A stretch of 64,000 nucleotides of DNA from Chamaea fasciata (taxonomy: Eukaryota > Chordata > Aves > Passeriformes > Sylviidae), in NCBI GenBank assembly GCA_029207755.1, contig JARCOQ010000016.1, forward strand, positions 4,779,001 to 4,843,000, given 5' to 3'. The position numbers and the translations under genes were made by a program. The first letter of the stretch is position 1. Each line of letters starts with the position of its first letter. The notes beneath the pieces were generated by a model. It was not told the origin of the DNA. It made no database searches and was given only the letters and a program-made list of their open reading frames with translations. Below are positions 45,801 to 58,200 of the stretch, piece after piece.

Positions 45801-48800
45801 TGCTGTGGCTGTCCTGGCTGCCTCCATGCCCAACCCAGGGCACAGAATGAACCCTAATAATGGCTCAAATAGTTTGTGACAGTGAAAAACAAAACTTTTA
45901 TGTGTATGGGCTCCTCTGGCTGGAAGCTGCCTTCCTGCAGAGATCAGCTACAATACAGAAAGAGCATTATTTCACGTGTGCTGTGGGGTGTTTTTAGTTG
46001 TGCTTCCCATTTTGCTGCTCAAGTTGTTGGCAGGACATCCTCACCCCACCTCTCCTCAAGCTGATGATGCTGCCTGATGGGGCCAAACCTCCTGAAAAGA
46101 GCCAGGGGAGGAGAGAAAGGAGCAGTGGTGGCAGAACAAAGGTGGGATGGAGACCCGGAGCTTCAGGCTGTGCTCTCTGTGGTGGGTGCAGCCGTGCTGT
46201 GACACGTCTGCAGCTCTCATGGAGACAAACCTGTGCTTCACTGAGCATTCCTTCTCTCTCCTGTAGCTTCTCAAACTCTCTGTGATCAAGGCTGTGCTTC
46301 CAGGACTCCTGGATTCAGAGCTTGCCTTACACAAACCCTTGGTTTGGCAAGTGGCATGATGCTTTATTTTAGCTTGGAAGAGGATATTGCTTCACACCAA
46401 TGCTATTTCATCTTTAAGCAGAGGGCAGTGATCACAGCTGCTGAGTTTGTGAATTTCATCACAATAAAATAACAGCAATAGTTTTTTTACCTGTTTCTAA
46501 AGAACTGTGCACACAACAGTGTTTGAACAGCAAGTGGCAACATTACAAATAATTACCCATGTTACTAATGACCGGGACTTATCTCAATATTAATAAGAAT
46601 AATAAGCTTGTTCAAGATGACTTCATCTCATTTAAGCTCAATAATTTATCTCAATAATTAGGAAAAATAGAATATGAACAGGAAGATGTATGTAAAGACT
46701 ACAGAGAAACTGCATCATAGCTGGTGAACAAAGTAACCGTGCCTTCTTACTCTGGTGTGTGTGATTAAAAACACCCTAAACATTAAGTTGTATGGGATGT
46801 ATTTATGCAAGGAAAAGAACTCCAAGGGTGAGGATACTCCTGGGCTTTACAGGAACAGTGAGCTCCCCAGATGGAGGTGGTGGGAGGCTGCAACACGGCA
46901 CAGCAGCAACGGGGACTCCTCTGTCAGCTTGGGCAGGGGACAAATTTCCATTTCTGAGATGTCATCCCACTGCTGGCAAGGTCCTGTGCTGCAGAGGCTC
47001 CAGAAGGGCAGGAGCTGAAGTCCTGGTGAGGAGATTGTGGTGACTGGAGCTGCCCCACATGCCAGGCACAGCTAAACCCCCTCAGGACCAGCAGGTCTCC
47101 CGTGCCAGGCAGAGCCTGGAGCTGCCTCTCACTGCTGCCCGTGCAGGTCAGGCAGAGAGATCTGTGCCTCAAAGCACAGGAGGACCGCTGAGAACAGGAG
47201 TTAGCAAAAGGAAATGAAAGAACAGCAACTACCAGATGATTAATGGCACTGATATGAACCCTGCTGACAGCACAGAGCCCGGGCACCTCTGCCGAGACAG
47301 ATTAACTTTGTCTCCTGAAACATGGGAACTAAAGGAAGAGAAGCTACCCACTGGGAAATGTCTAAATCCATAGAAAAGTAATGAGAATGTTTGGGCTGAA
47401 AGAACTGGCTGGAGAAAAATTTTGGCAATGTCTGCCACTCTTATCCGAGTGCTTAGCTCAGCTCGACGTGCAGATTCTGGGTTACCAGTCACACGTCTCC
47501 TGGCTAGAAAGTCAAAAGGCAGTAGCACAGGAATTGATCTTCATTTTTCCTGAAGTGGTTTGAAAACCTTCCTGAGCTGTGTTTTTCCACCCTGACCTAC
47601 ATTTCTGTGGTGATACATTTTGCTGTTCTTTTTTTTCCAAGGATGGCAGAGAGCACAAGCTTTGCCTGGGCTGTGTTTTCCCACCCTCATTTCCCTCATC
47701 TCTGCATGGTAAAACTGTGGCCACACTTGCAGGCAAATCCCTCCTGGACCATCAACCTCCCATCTTGCTTACAGGATTAGGGGATGCTCTGGCAACTTCA
47801 AAGGCAGAGAGAAAAGTCAAATACACATTGAAATACTTGTTGCCCGAGTGTGTCTCTGTGTGAGACATGACAAGTTTTCCATCAGGGATTTATGGCTTAT
47901 TTATTCATGTCATAAAAAAAAGCTGCTCAGTGGCAAGCAGAAGTCACTTGTGGGTTAGTCCTGGCATGAAATTTCCACAAAGAGTAAATAAGAGCTTTTC
48001 CCAGGCCTTGGGGTTATGACAGGGATCTTCATCCTCCTCTGCCTGAGACTGTTGGACTTTCATTTTTCAAGTGATGTGAAATACAGGCCTGCACTCTGGA
48101 GCCACATGGAATTACCTGTCAGGGCCATAGCACAACGTGCACTTTATAAACAAGGACCTGGTTTCACTTTATGTGGCCTGGGCACTTGTGCCCAAGCAAA
48201 GAAACAGAATATAAACTTTATTGCTTGCCACATTTCCTTCCCTCGTTACCCTCCAGCTTCACTCTGCTGAAGAAGTTGCAAAACTTTAGTATTGTGTCAA
48301 AACACTGGAGGCCAGCAGGATTTTAAGGCCTGATTCATAACTCACAGAACATCAAAGGAAAAGTCCCAGTTTCCCGAGTTTCTTTTTCTCATCTCTGCAG
48401 CTGGGGTCTGGCCACAGCTGATTTTTTGATATGCAGAATAAGCACAGCCCAAGCTGCCCGACTTTGGTGGCATCCTATTGGGCTGAGGCAGGAAAAGCCT
48501 TGCACAACATCTTCTAATGATTCATATTTTGGGGAGGAGGAACATCACCTCTAGGAATTCAGCTTTATTGGATACTGTAATCCAGAAGAGATAAAAGCAC
48601 TGACTAATTACTGCTGGGTTTTGTTTCTTTGAAGAATTGGGTTAAATCTCTTTTGAAAGAAGATGTCTGTTTGTGATCGTTAGATGTATAATTTAATTTG
48701 TTTAGGATTTTCCCCTTTTCTAGGGTTTTGTTCTAAGGATATCTGTGCTTTTCCTTCTCTTCTTTCCCTCTTTGCTCCCCAAAGTTGTGAACTTTTGATT

Positions 48801-49124
48801 CATTCTAGATTTATTTTCTTAATATAACAGTCATCATCACCAAGCTGATGCATCTTCTTTGGGGCCTCATTTTTTCCCTTCTTTTTTCCCCCGCTTGAAA
48901 ATTCATTCCCTTAAAAAAAAATGGGGAGAAAAAGGGTGCTGCTCTTGCTTGCCTGTTTAATAATTCTGAGTTTTATTTGCTTATGGACCTTTCCTGGCTG
49001 AAACCTGTATTTGTGCTGCACTGAAGAGAGAACTCAAAATATATACTTCAGAAAAGAAAAAAAAAATTGTAATACTATAATTTATCTGTCAATCACTACT
49101 ATGCAACACTGCAGAAGCAGAGAA
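42860..49124. other. Non-coding DNA with one C-run motif
   Basis: About 6.3 kb with no gene recognised. Frames reach about 147 codons (minus, 42790-43233) without domains. It contains a quadruplex-type C-run motif at 44444-44468 and A/T-rich runs near 45641 and 48913-48921. Confidence 0.55.
44444..44468 (-). other. G-quadruplex-type motif (minus strand)
   Basis: Four C runs on the plus strand (4, 3, 3 and 4 C) are separated by GTG, TGCCTG and TT. On the minus strand this gives four G runs with loops of 2, 6 and 3 bases. Folding is inference. Confidence 0.5.
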
Positions 49125-49390
49125 AATTGGGCTGAAAGGGAACTTGGGGCTTCATGTAATTCATAATTCTTCCCCAAGCCAGGACCAACTCTGCCTACAT
49201 CATCCTTGACAGATGTTTTTCTAACCTGCTCTTAACAGCCTCCAGTGGCACTGGGTACACAACCTCCCACAGCAATTTCTATTAATATGCAACTGTTCTC
49301 ACTGTTAGAAAGTTTTTCCTGATGTTAAACCTGAATTTCCTGAGCAGCAGTTTAAACCTGTGAGTCCTCATCCTGTTCCCATGTATTTGA
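49125..49390 (-). mobile_element. Old CR1 LINE 3' fragment
   Basis: On the plus strand the order is GGGCTGAAAGGGAACTTGG, CAGGACCAACTCTGCC, CATCCTTGACAGATGTTTTT, CTAACCTGCTCTTAACAGCC, TCCAGTGGCA, ACAACCTCCCACAGCAATT, TGTTAGAAAGTTTTTCCTGATGTTAAACCT, then CCTGTGAGTCCTCATCCTGTTCC. This follows the antisense of an older CR1 subfamily step by step, so the element is on the minus strand with its 3' end at the left. Divergence looks higher than for the fragment near 55 kb. It is 5'-truncated and has no coding remnant. Confidence 0.88.
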
Positions 49391-50101
49391 TCTGGTTAAG
49401 TCAACCCAGCTGAGGGAAGTGGTTCAGCACAGCTCCCAGGAGCTTTCTGCGCTCGTGTTTCTTTGCAATTTTAGACACATCTGGAGAAACCCACCCACTG
49501 AGAGCTACACCCAACATGCAAATTGGGATCAGCTGTTTGTCCTGCCCGGGTCTGAGACCTCTTGGGATTTTGTTGTGTCCTGGGGGGATGAAGAAAAAAC
49601 AAAAACCTGCACCAGGTTACACACTTACGTTACAACGTTTGAGTGTTGACCAGGTATTTCTGCACTGACCTCATCAGGATTTGTATGATTTATTATAAGT
49701 GAGCTCTTTCCCCTTCCCCCCATCCTGAAAACAGCACCCTAAAATGGGTAATACTTTCAGCTTGGTGTACAAATAAAGAAACACTTTGATGGACTATCCT
49801 ATTTCTTGTCTACAGGATGGGAATATGGACACTGCTACTGACTCCTAGATGCTCTCATGGCTCTATAAATGAAGACTAATGTTGCAGTCAGCTTTGCCTG
49901 GTAGATTCATTTGGGTCAGACAAATAACCCTTCCTTTGCCTGATTTCCTATGTTAAAGGGAATTATTAAAAACCTCCAATATATCTGTGAAATGCTCCAA
50001 GATGTTAGTCTGGGCTGTGCCCTGTTTTATGGTTCTCAGATTTAGGGACTCTGCATGAAGGGGGCAGCTCAATGGCCTCACAGAGCAGTTTCTGACCCCA
50101 A

Positions 50102-50121
50102 GGGGAGAGGGCTGGGAGGGG
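50102..50121 (+). other. G-quadruplex-type motif
   Basis: Four G runs (4, 3, 3 and 4 G) have loops AGA, CT and A, a compact canonical pattern with short loops. There is no gene or CpG island nearby to give it context. Confidence 0.6.
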
Positions 50122-50908
50122 CCACTGGTGCCCCCCAGCCGTTTCTCTTTCTCTCTGAGCAGCAGTGTGAGCTTTGCAGGGCTTTTCCACAGGCAAAGGA
50201 GACATCTGCTAACCAGGACACAAAACAGCTGGGCCACAGCTCTTTTGCTGCTCCTGGCAGTGGCAGTGATTCTGCCAGCCCCTGGCACTGGCCTTGTCTG
50301 GCTATTAGTATCTGTTTTCATCATTAATTTTTTTTTTTTTTGCTACAATTCTGAATAACAATGGAATTCCTTCTCAGAAGTGATTTTTTTTTTTTTTTAA
50401 TCACTGCACCCCGCAGCAGTGGGAAGTGAAATATTCTTATTGGATTGGGGTGTGATTCCTTCATGCTGGATGAGGGGGAACTCTGGTCAGAACAAAGTGG
50501 GTGTTGGAATCAGACAGGGCAGGAAGGGGATGCCTCAGGCATTTGGAAAAGCTGCTCTAGTTCTAGGGCAGTTGTAGCCTTGCAGGCACAAACCATGAAA
50601 ATGTGGAGGTCCTACAGCATGACAGACCAAACTGGTAGGAAAGCAGGGAGGATCTATCAGACCACAAATGAGCAAAAAAATTGAAAGCTTTTTTTTTTAA
50701 TTTTTTTTTTCTTTTTGATTGATGCCAAATGATTGTGTTGCTGGCTTCAGGAAAACGAAATACTGAACAACAAAACACCATCATTTGGGGCTAATCAAAG
50801 ATTTCTTGCTTAGCCTCAAGCTGAAACTGTTTTGGTTTGTTTGATCCAGAAAAAAAAAAAGATAAAAATATCATGGACATGTTTAAAAATGAGGCATTTT
50901 GGACTGGG

Positions 50909-50925
50909 AAAAAAAAAAAAAAAAA
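50909..50925 (+). repeat. Poly-A run (17 A)
   Basis: Homopolymer within an A-rich stretch that also has a shorter A run near 50850-50860. No retroposon body is recognised. Confidence 0.85.
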
Positions 50926-52741
50926 GAAGGACCAAATTACTTTAATTTCTTTTCCAAATTTTGACCAGGTTTCTTGTGTGAAACTGTTCACAAATTTGCC
51001 TCAGTTTTTGTCCAAGAAAAAGGTAATACAATCACAACATCTCTTGTTTTTACTGAAGCTTTTCTCCCTTTGGCTGGGCACCATGAATGCATCATGAGGA
51101 CCGCATTTCCACTGCCCTGTGATCCCCTGGATATCTCAAGGTGCTGTGTGAGGTCCCCCTGTGCAGATCAAAGTGCTGCTGTGCTCAGAGTCACAGACAA
51201 GTGACGTAATAAATCCCAAACCTACCGAGCTCACATTTTGTTCTCCCTGCCTGCTGAAAAGAGCCACAAGATTTGCCCTGCAAACCCTGAGACTTCTCCA
51301 AAAAGACATCTGACTTTCACCTCTCTGCAGAGAATGTGATCGCAGCAGGTTCTGTGCTAAGGCTACAAACACAGAGAGACCTCCACCAGCAAGAAGGATG
51401 GCTTATCACTTCCCTCCTAAGTGACAAATCAATAAAGCCTCTTCAACACCAACCCCACAGGTCACCCTGCAGCAGCAAGGCTGTGAGCACAGGCAGAAAG
51501 GCTCAGTCTCACACGTGGGGGACAAGGTCCAGTGCTGCAGTGTAAAACCCCAGAGGCACAGGGCCAAAGGAAAGCAGCATAAAACCGAGAGATGCACACT
51601 GATTTCCACAGGAAGGGCCCTGTTTGCAGCACACCCCCGAAGCAGGAAGGTGCCAGGTGGGAAATGGTTTCTGGAAGGTACCAGGTGCTGACGTGCACTG
51701 CCCAGCTGCCCACAGCACAGGCAGGACACAGGGACTGGCTAAGGGGCAGGTTCAGAAACCAGCTGCTTTTGCAAATGGAGGACCTTAGGTTGGGCCTGAG
51801 CGGTCAGAACAACGTTTCAGAGGCTGATTAACTGCCCTGAAGCAGGCTGAGAAAGTCCCTGGTACAGCCCTGAGTCAGGCTCTTCACTCCCACCCACAGT
51901 GGGGCAACACCCCACGTCAGGTGGCTCCCCTGGCATTCTTGAAATTATAGTGTTTAGGAGTCTCTTGTAAAGACTGAAATAGATCTAATTATTCATTTAA
52001 TCAGGGGAAAGGAATCTCCTGCTGTTTTCCAAAACCAAGCAAAATGGCCAATTGCAGCAAAGCAGGCAAGAAAGGCATGTGGCAGCCCAGTCCCATCTGG
52101 AGTACGTGCAGGAAAGCTCTCCCTCGTTCTGCAGGCACCTGCCAGCCCTGCACCTCTCACCAGAAGTGTTTGTACAGCACAGCAGAAAAATCAAGGATTT
52201 TTTTTTTCTTTTGCTGCTCAATAAAACGCACAAGCCCAAAACAGGGAATTCTCCAAATTCAAATGGTATCAACACAGAGCAACCCAGCCATAACCTCTTC
52301 CATCAGCTGCCTTAGAGGAGGGTGGGTCTCAGCTGTGATGAGGTGCCCAGACAGCCTGGTTCCCAAGTCCTCCTCTCGCACTGCTTTGCTCCTCTGTGGC
52401 TCACGGAGCAGAAAACAGGAGTGCCAGCAGTGTGAGTGGCACTGCTCTGCTCTCCATGGCTCCCTGGCAGCTCACTTAGCCTGTAATGAATGGGAAGTGA
52501 AAGCTCCTTGGGCTGACAGCCCCAAACACCAGCTGTGCAGTTGCAGGTTTCTCACACACCTATTAGAAGACACAGGACAGAGTGCAAAGACGATGTTTTT
52601 AATCACCTTGAGTGTTATCAGATCCCCTCCTACTTGCACAGATAATAAGATGGATGTCTTCGGGTCGCCGGCTCCTGACAGCGCTGCCATCATTCCTCCC
52701 TCTTTGAGCTCCCTTTCCCACTTTTGTTTTTTTTAATGTCA

Positions 52742-52766
52742 CTTTCTTTCTCTTTTCTTCCTGCAG
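52742..52766 (+). other. Strong splice-acceptor-like site
   Basis: A 25-base tract that is almost all pyrimidine ends in CTGCAG at 52766, preceded by a T-run and a TTAATG branch-point-like word. A plus-strand frame stays open downstream to 53152, though no domain is recognised and no good donor was noted. Possible exon start of an unknown transcript. Confidence 0.25.
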
Positions 52767-54339
52767 CCATTTGCCCCAGGGTGTTGTTCCCCACAGCATG
52801 CAGGGACAAACTCTTTACACCCAGAGCCCTTTCCCAAGGGAGCACCATGTCTGTACCCACAGAGAACCCCTTCCAACCTGCTGAGGGGGATTCAGAAAGC
52901 CAATTTTTCTTTCCTTTCCCTCTCCTTAATGAAGTATCATTTCCAGCCCTTGACTGGCCCAGGATGTTGAACTCCCCCTCGTTTTGCTTTGCCCTTCGCT
53001 GTGTGTGGCTGAGTGCTCCGAGGTGCTCCCATGCCATCCATGCCTGCAGATCCTGGGCTGCTCCCTGGGTCAGGCAGAGCAGGGGGAAGAGAAATCACAA
53101 AGCCCCAAACCTGCCATCCAGCAGCACCATGAGGCAAAAAGGAGTTCCCTGAGCTAAGCTGAGGTGTTGGCAGTACAGAAGGGAAACTCTCCTTTTCCAG
53201 ATAGAGCATGAGTCAGCTCAGTCCCATCAAGGGACATGGTTCCAGCTGCAGAAAGCACAGACTGTGGAGTTGCCTCTGTAGGAATTGCATTAACTCCTTT
53301 ATGGCTTGTTTTCCAACCCAGAAATAATCAATAGAAGTTACAGAATGTACTAAATTATGCTTTACTTATTTTTCTAAAATTATGAACAACTTTATGAGCT
53401 TCTTGTCAACACCAACTGCCGGAAAGGCAAACTAGTAGACTCCAAAATCTCTGCTTTAAGAATCTGGCCATTCCCAAATTTCTTTCAAAGTCATGAATAT
53501 TTTAAAACTAACATAGCCTGTGGTTCCTTTAATTTGATTTTTTCTTATTATTTCTCAATTTCTCAGCCATCTATATACCCCAGCATCACGATTTTAGGCT
53601 TTTCTCTACAACCACAAGCTGTTTTATAATTACAGCTTTTATTCTGCTCCAGAAATGGGGGCTGTCAGTCAATATTTGAAAGTTCACAGTAGGTTTTTGC
53701 CAGAGCAATCCTGAATCATCTCAGTTTATGCAGGAATTCAGGCTGTGTTTATTTTACTCCTCCCCAGCAAAGCAGATATTGCTATGAGTGTGGCCAACTG
53801 AAGTCACAGCTGGTGGGTCAGCTCAGCTCTCCAGTCAGGGCTCCATGTCTTGCTGGTTTTCAGCCTAGGCTGGTATTTCACGACCGACCTCAGGTCAGGT
53901 CTGTGCTGTTGCAATTCACAAATGCACGAATATTTGCTGTGGTTTGGATCAGTCAAGCCTCAGCCAGCATCAGTTGCAGGGGGGCAAAAGCCTTTTCCTG
54001 TTGCACAAGGGAACAGACACAGGAAGAGAAGTTGGTGCTGTGGCCCAGTGTAAATCAGCTCTTGAAATTAAGACTTTGCTCCAGTGATGACTAATCCCTT
54101 TGCATAATTCCCCTCTGGATGTTTTGGATATAAACATGTTGTTTCTCCTGGAGTGCCAGATTTCAGAGGGTCTTTCTTACTATTCATGTCAAATCTAGTT
54201 GGGCTGCAAGTCTGTCTCAATAAAATGAAAAAATTACTCATATTTGGAGAGTTAGACATACAAATGTTTTCAGAAGAATGCATCTCCCATTTTAAAACAT
54301 ATGTTTTCTCCTTTGTATCTGTTTTATCTTTGGGTTTTT

Positions 54340-54361
54340 GTTTTTTTTTCTTTTTTTGCAG
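54340..54361 (+). other. Splice-acceptor-like site
   Basis: A T-rich tract interrupted by one C runs into TTTTTTTGCAG, ending at 54361. The plus-strand frame through it closes at 54440. It may simply be a T-rich run followed by CAG. Confidence 0.2.
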
Positions 54362-55021
54362 ACTTCTTAGGAAATGTGTTGGCATGAACAACATGTTTCA
54401 AGCAAAGAGAGCAAATACTTTCAGAAAACAAAGTTTTTAAAAGTCACAATGTTTGATTCATCATGGTAAACATCTGATTTATTTACTGTCCCTCCAGGAA
54501 GGGCATCATAGTATTGCCCAAGACAGAAAAGCCCAATAAAAACTGTTACAGCCTTGGACAGCAAATGCTGTAAATTATCTGTACCATACACTACAACCCA
54601 AAAGCTGTTCACAGAAGGGTTTGCTGCAATGACTCACTTCCATGGAAGCTGCTGTCTCCTGCTCAGTAGAATTTTAGGTGGCCAAAGGGAAAAAAAGATG
54701 CAAAATTAATCAAATGCAAATTCCTAAGTGTTCACCCTCTTCCAACATCCCCAGAGGTGACCCATTGGCTGGATACAACCCACTGATTGTCTGTGGAGCA
54801 AAAGAGGAGAGGTAAAAGCAGAATAAGATTTCTCTGTTTCTTTGGAGAAACATCTATTTGTACTTCCCCAAATCATGCACCTGCCAGCATGACAGTCCCT
54901 CATTTCCTAGACCTTCCACCTAAAACCAGATCCCCTTCAGGAAACGGGGACAGAACAGAGCAGTTACAGGAGTGAACGGGGATTTCTGAGCCTGTTGTGC
55001 AGAGGATGCTGCTCCAGTCTC

Positions 55022-55212
55022 TGGAATGGTTTTGGAGGGTGGAAGGGCCCTGTGGAGGTCATCTGGTCCAAGCAGTCACCTACAGTGAGTAGCCAGGACT
55101 GTGCCCAGATGGCTTTTGGATATTTCCAAGGATGGAGAGTCCAAAACCTCCTCAGGCAACCCATGCCAGTGCTCAGTCACCCTCACCATCGTGCTGCCCG
55201 TAGTTCAGATTT
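55022..55212 (-). mobile_element. CR1 LINE 3' fragment
   Basis: On the plus strand the order is GGAATGGTTTTGGAGGGTGG, AAGGGCCCTGTGGAGGTCAT, CTGGTCCAAGCAGTCACCTA, GCCAGGACTGTGCCCAGATGG, TTTTGGATATTTCCAAGGAT, GGAGAGTCCAAAACCTCCTC, AGGCAACCCATGCCAGTGCT, CAGTCACCCTCACCATCGTG. This is the antisense of the avian CR1 3' region, clearly recognisable throughout. The element lies on the minus strand and its 3' terminus is at the left. It is 5'-truncated near 55212. Confidence 0.92.
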
Positions 55213-58200
55213 GCATCAGCCATGAAAAGCCTGAGACAGAGACAAGATTGTCAGAGAAATTAAATTCACGCCTTCAGCCCCAACTTCCCAGGCTAAAGCA
55301 GGAGCTGAAACAGCCCACGGGCTTTGGTCAATAAGTAAAGAACCGTGAATTCAGTGGGTTTAGTGGATTCCTCTTCTGCAGATTCAAGCCCACTTGAGAG
55401 ATTTGCTGTTATCCAGGAAATGCCTCTAGGAATCTTTCCTTTAAAATCCTTACAGATTATATCTGACATGGTTGAACAAGCCAGAACACGGTCTCTGCTT
55501 TTAAAATTCACAAAAAAACTTTGTAAAATTAGCTTTATGTTGTATTCCAGCCTATACTGATCTTTTGTATGGGAGAAAGTTTCCCTCTAAAGTAATTTGT
55601 ACCAGGTCCAAGCCAACACGTGTGACCTTTTCCAGTTTATCTCCCTGCTCTCTGTGCTCTGTATCAGAGCTTGTTCCAGGCTCAGTGAGCTGCAGAGATG
55701 TTCCCTGTACACTGTTCCCTTGTGAGGAACACCTCAGCCCTGACAGCAACAACTCTGCCGTCATTTGTTTTATTTCCACTGTCTGCTCCCAAGCACCTTC
55801 ATCAGAGGCTCCGAGTTAGGAGTTAATTAAACTGACAGCGCTGCTTGGCTGCAATTCAGTGCAAAACAATTGAACTTTTATCTGATCCAATTTCTCAGAA
55901 GTGAAACCAGGCAGTGCCTGGTGAGAGAGGGAGATGTGGAAAACACAGTCACGGGTCAGTAGGGCTGTGCTCCCTTTGTCTCACTGCACCCAAGACAGGA
56001 GCACATCAATAGCAGGAGTGAGGCTGTGCTGGGTGTGGGGAGGTTTGATGTGGAGGTTGTGATGGCAAAGGGTCAGGGAGACTGAGGAGGAATAAATGGG
56101 GGAATTTACTTGGGACTTGACCTGGGAAAATCCTGTTCAAGAGAGTTGTTTGAGCTCTTAATCAGAATTGGGGAAAAATGCCAGTTCAAATGTTTGTGAG
56201 GTGTTGAGTGTTTTTTAAAAAAACTGTTAAAAATCACAGAACCCAACATCCCTGTTTAATATTTTTTTGCTAATAAAAAAAAATCCTTACATTACATCTT
56301 AGAGCCACATCTCAGATACTCAGGAGTTATCTGTTGCCAGCTAACAGGGGCATGTCATTGCTGTTGTAAAATCACAGCCGGACTGAGCACGGTGGGGTCA
56401 CTGTGCTTCTCTCACAGGCTCCCTGTCTGGGGCTCTGGGCAGGTTGCCTTTGAAGTGAACTTGTGTTGTGACTCAGTGGTGAGTCAAAGTGAGCTGACAC
56501 TTGTTTCTCAAAGAATGGAATGACAAGAAAACCTTATCATCATATTGAGATAATAGCCAGGCTTGGGCAGGATACTGTTTTTCTGTCAAATGAAGATGCA
56601 GTTTTATAATGTCAACTCACTTTATCTGAAAAACAATGAAAGAAACCTTGGTCCATGTCTACTGAGACATTTCATTTTGTACATAAAATGTGCTTCACTT
56701 AAAGTTCAACTTTGTTTCAAAAAACCAAATAAATCACAGTCCCCTTTTGCTTACATGCATCTGAAATTTTACTTAAAAAACTTAAAAAGTTAGGAGAGCT
56801 TTTCAGGTTAAGAGATCTAGGAGAGAACACCCTTCCTTGTCAACAAATTGTGTGAGGCAAGAGAAGTTTTTCAAACAGTGCCAGCAATTATGAGTAATTG
56901 TTAATACCAATGGTTGTTAAAGCACCAGCAATCAGTGTGATCAAACACAGCTCTAACACGGTCCTGGGAAACAATTCTCTGTAATTTTGGCTGAACAAAG
57001 CAGTAACAACAATCACAGCTTTTAACTCTGTTGAGTCAACAACCTCTCTCCTTTTCACACGCTTGGCCACGAACAATGCAAACACGCAGCAGCAAGAGGT
57101 CAGGTTTTTATGGGCACCTGATAAGACCACAAGTGCCACCGTGGTGCTCACTGAGCTCTTGGGTTGTGACCTGCCCATGGGCACACCTCAGCCACGGCTG
57201 CCCTGGGTTACTCAGCACATCTGTGAGGGATGCACACTCGCACCTGAACCTCAGAGACGAAACTCACACTGTGTTAGTGTGTGAACACTCTTTTGTGTTG
57301 TTAAACCATTGTCCAAGTAGCCTCAATCAACCTATTCTTCCACCCTTTTTGCAGTTGTGAAAACAAACTATTTAAAGGGCGTTTAAGGATTCCAGCTTTT
57401 TATTTTACTTTTTGCCTTATTAATGTCACATTTTTTCTGCAGTTTACTCATAAGGACTTTCCAATGTGCTGTTCACTACCTCTTCTGACTAATTATCATT
57501 TTTCCATAGGTAAAGATGAGTGGGGATGAAAAAAAATTAAGCCTTAGCCCATTGATATAAGATAGTATGAATAGGTAAAGCTCTATTTTTACTCTGTGCT
57601 GGATCCAAGCCAAACAGTCCAACAAGGTAAAGGTACCTTTTCAACAAGTTACTAATATATAGCTACTAAACAAAAAAGTGCAGACTAAGATAACAGGTGC
57701 ATCAATGATGTCTGGGAAGGAAATAGCATTTAAAAATGGCAGATTTCTATGCTTCCATTAACATTTTTACATGACTAGCTTATCCAGCACCATAGATGCC
57801 ATGTCAGTTTCTTACTACAAGAGGATTTTCCATCACATTGCTCTACAAATAGTATGATTTTTTCTCTAATATTGCATTCAAATTGTATTAACTGTTCATA
57901 TAAACCATCTGTATAATCAAGTAACAAATCACTGCATTGGCAAACTGCTGAAAAAATACTTTGTCACTGGGTTATAAGAAAGGATTTAAGATGCAAATCA
58001 AGGATTTCAACCTGGCCTCTAGAATATTACAATAAAGGCTCTACCAAGATCATAATGCAGCAAAACCAGCTACTCCTGAGATGAGACTCTTAAAACACAT
58101 TGCTGTTTGGTGGTAGTGTTTCCCCACAAGACATTCTCCATTAAAAAAAAAAAAAATCCCTTTGAAGTTATTTTAAGGAGCAGTCAAAGGGATCAGGGTA

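Larger units (their letters stand above)
49391..55021. other. Non-coding DNA with simple runs and splice-like sites
   Basis: About 5.6 kb without a recognised gene. Contents are a quadruplex-type motif at 50102-50121, T runs near 50328-50341 and 50386-50398, a poly-A run at 50909-50925, and strong splice-acceptor-like sites ending at 52766 and 54361. The longest frame is about 230 codons (plus, 52044-52736), with no domain and a Phe run from a T tract. Confidence 0.5.

Noticed and set aside
51180..51560. Possible LTR around an AATAAA near 51430
   Set aside because: No paired TG...CA ends with a flanking duplication could be found.
52044..52736. Plus-strand frame of 230 codons
   Set aside because: No recognisable domain, a Phe run from a T tract, and overlap with other open frames in a GC-rich, stop-poor stretch. 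Not supported as a gene.
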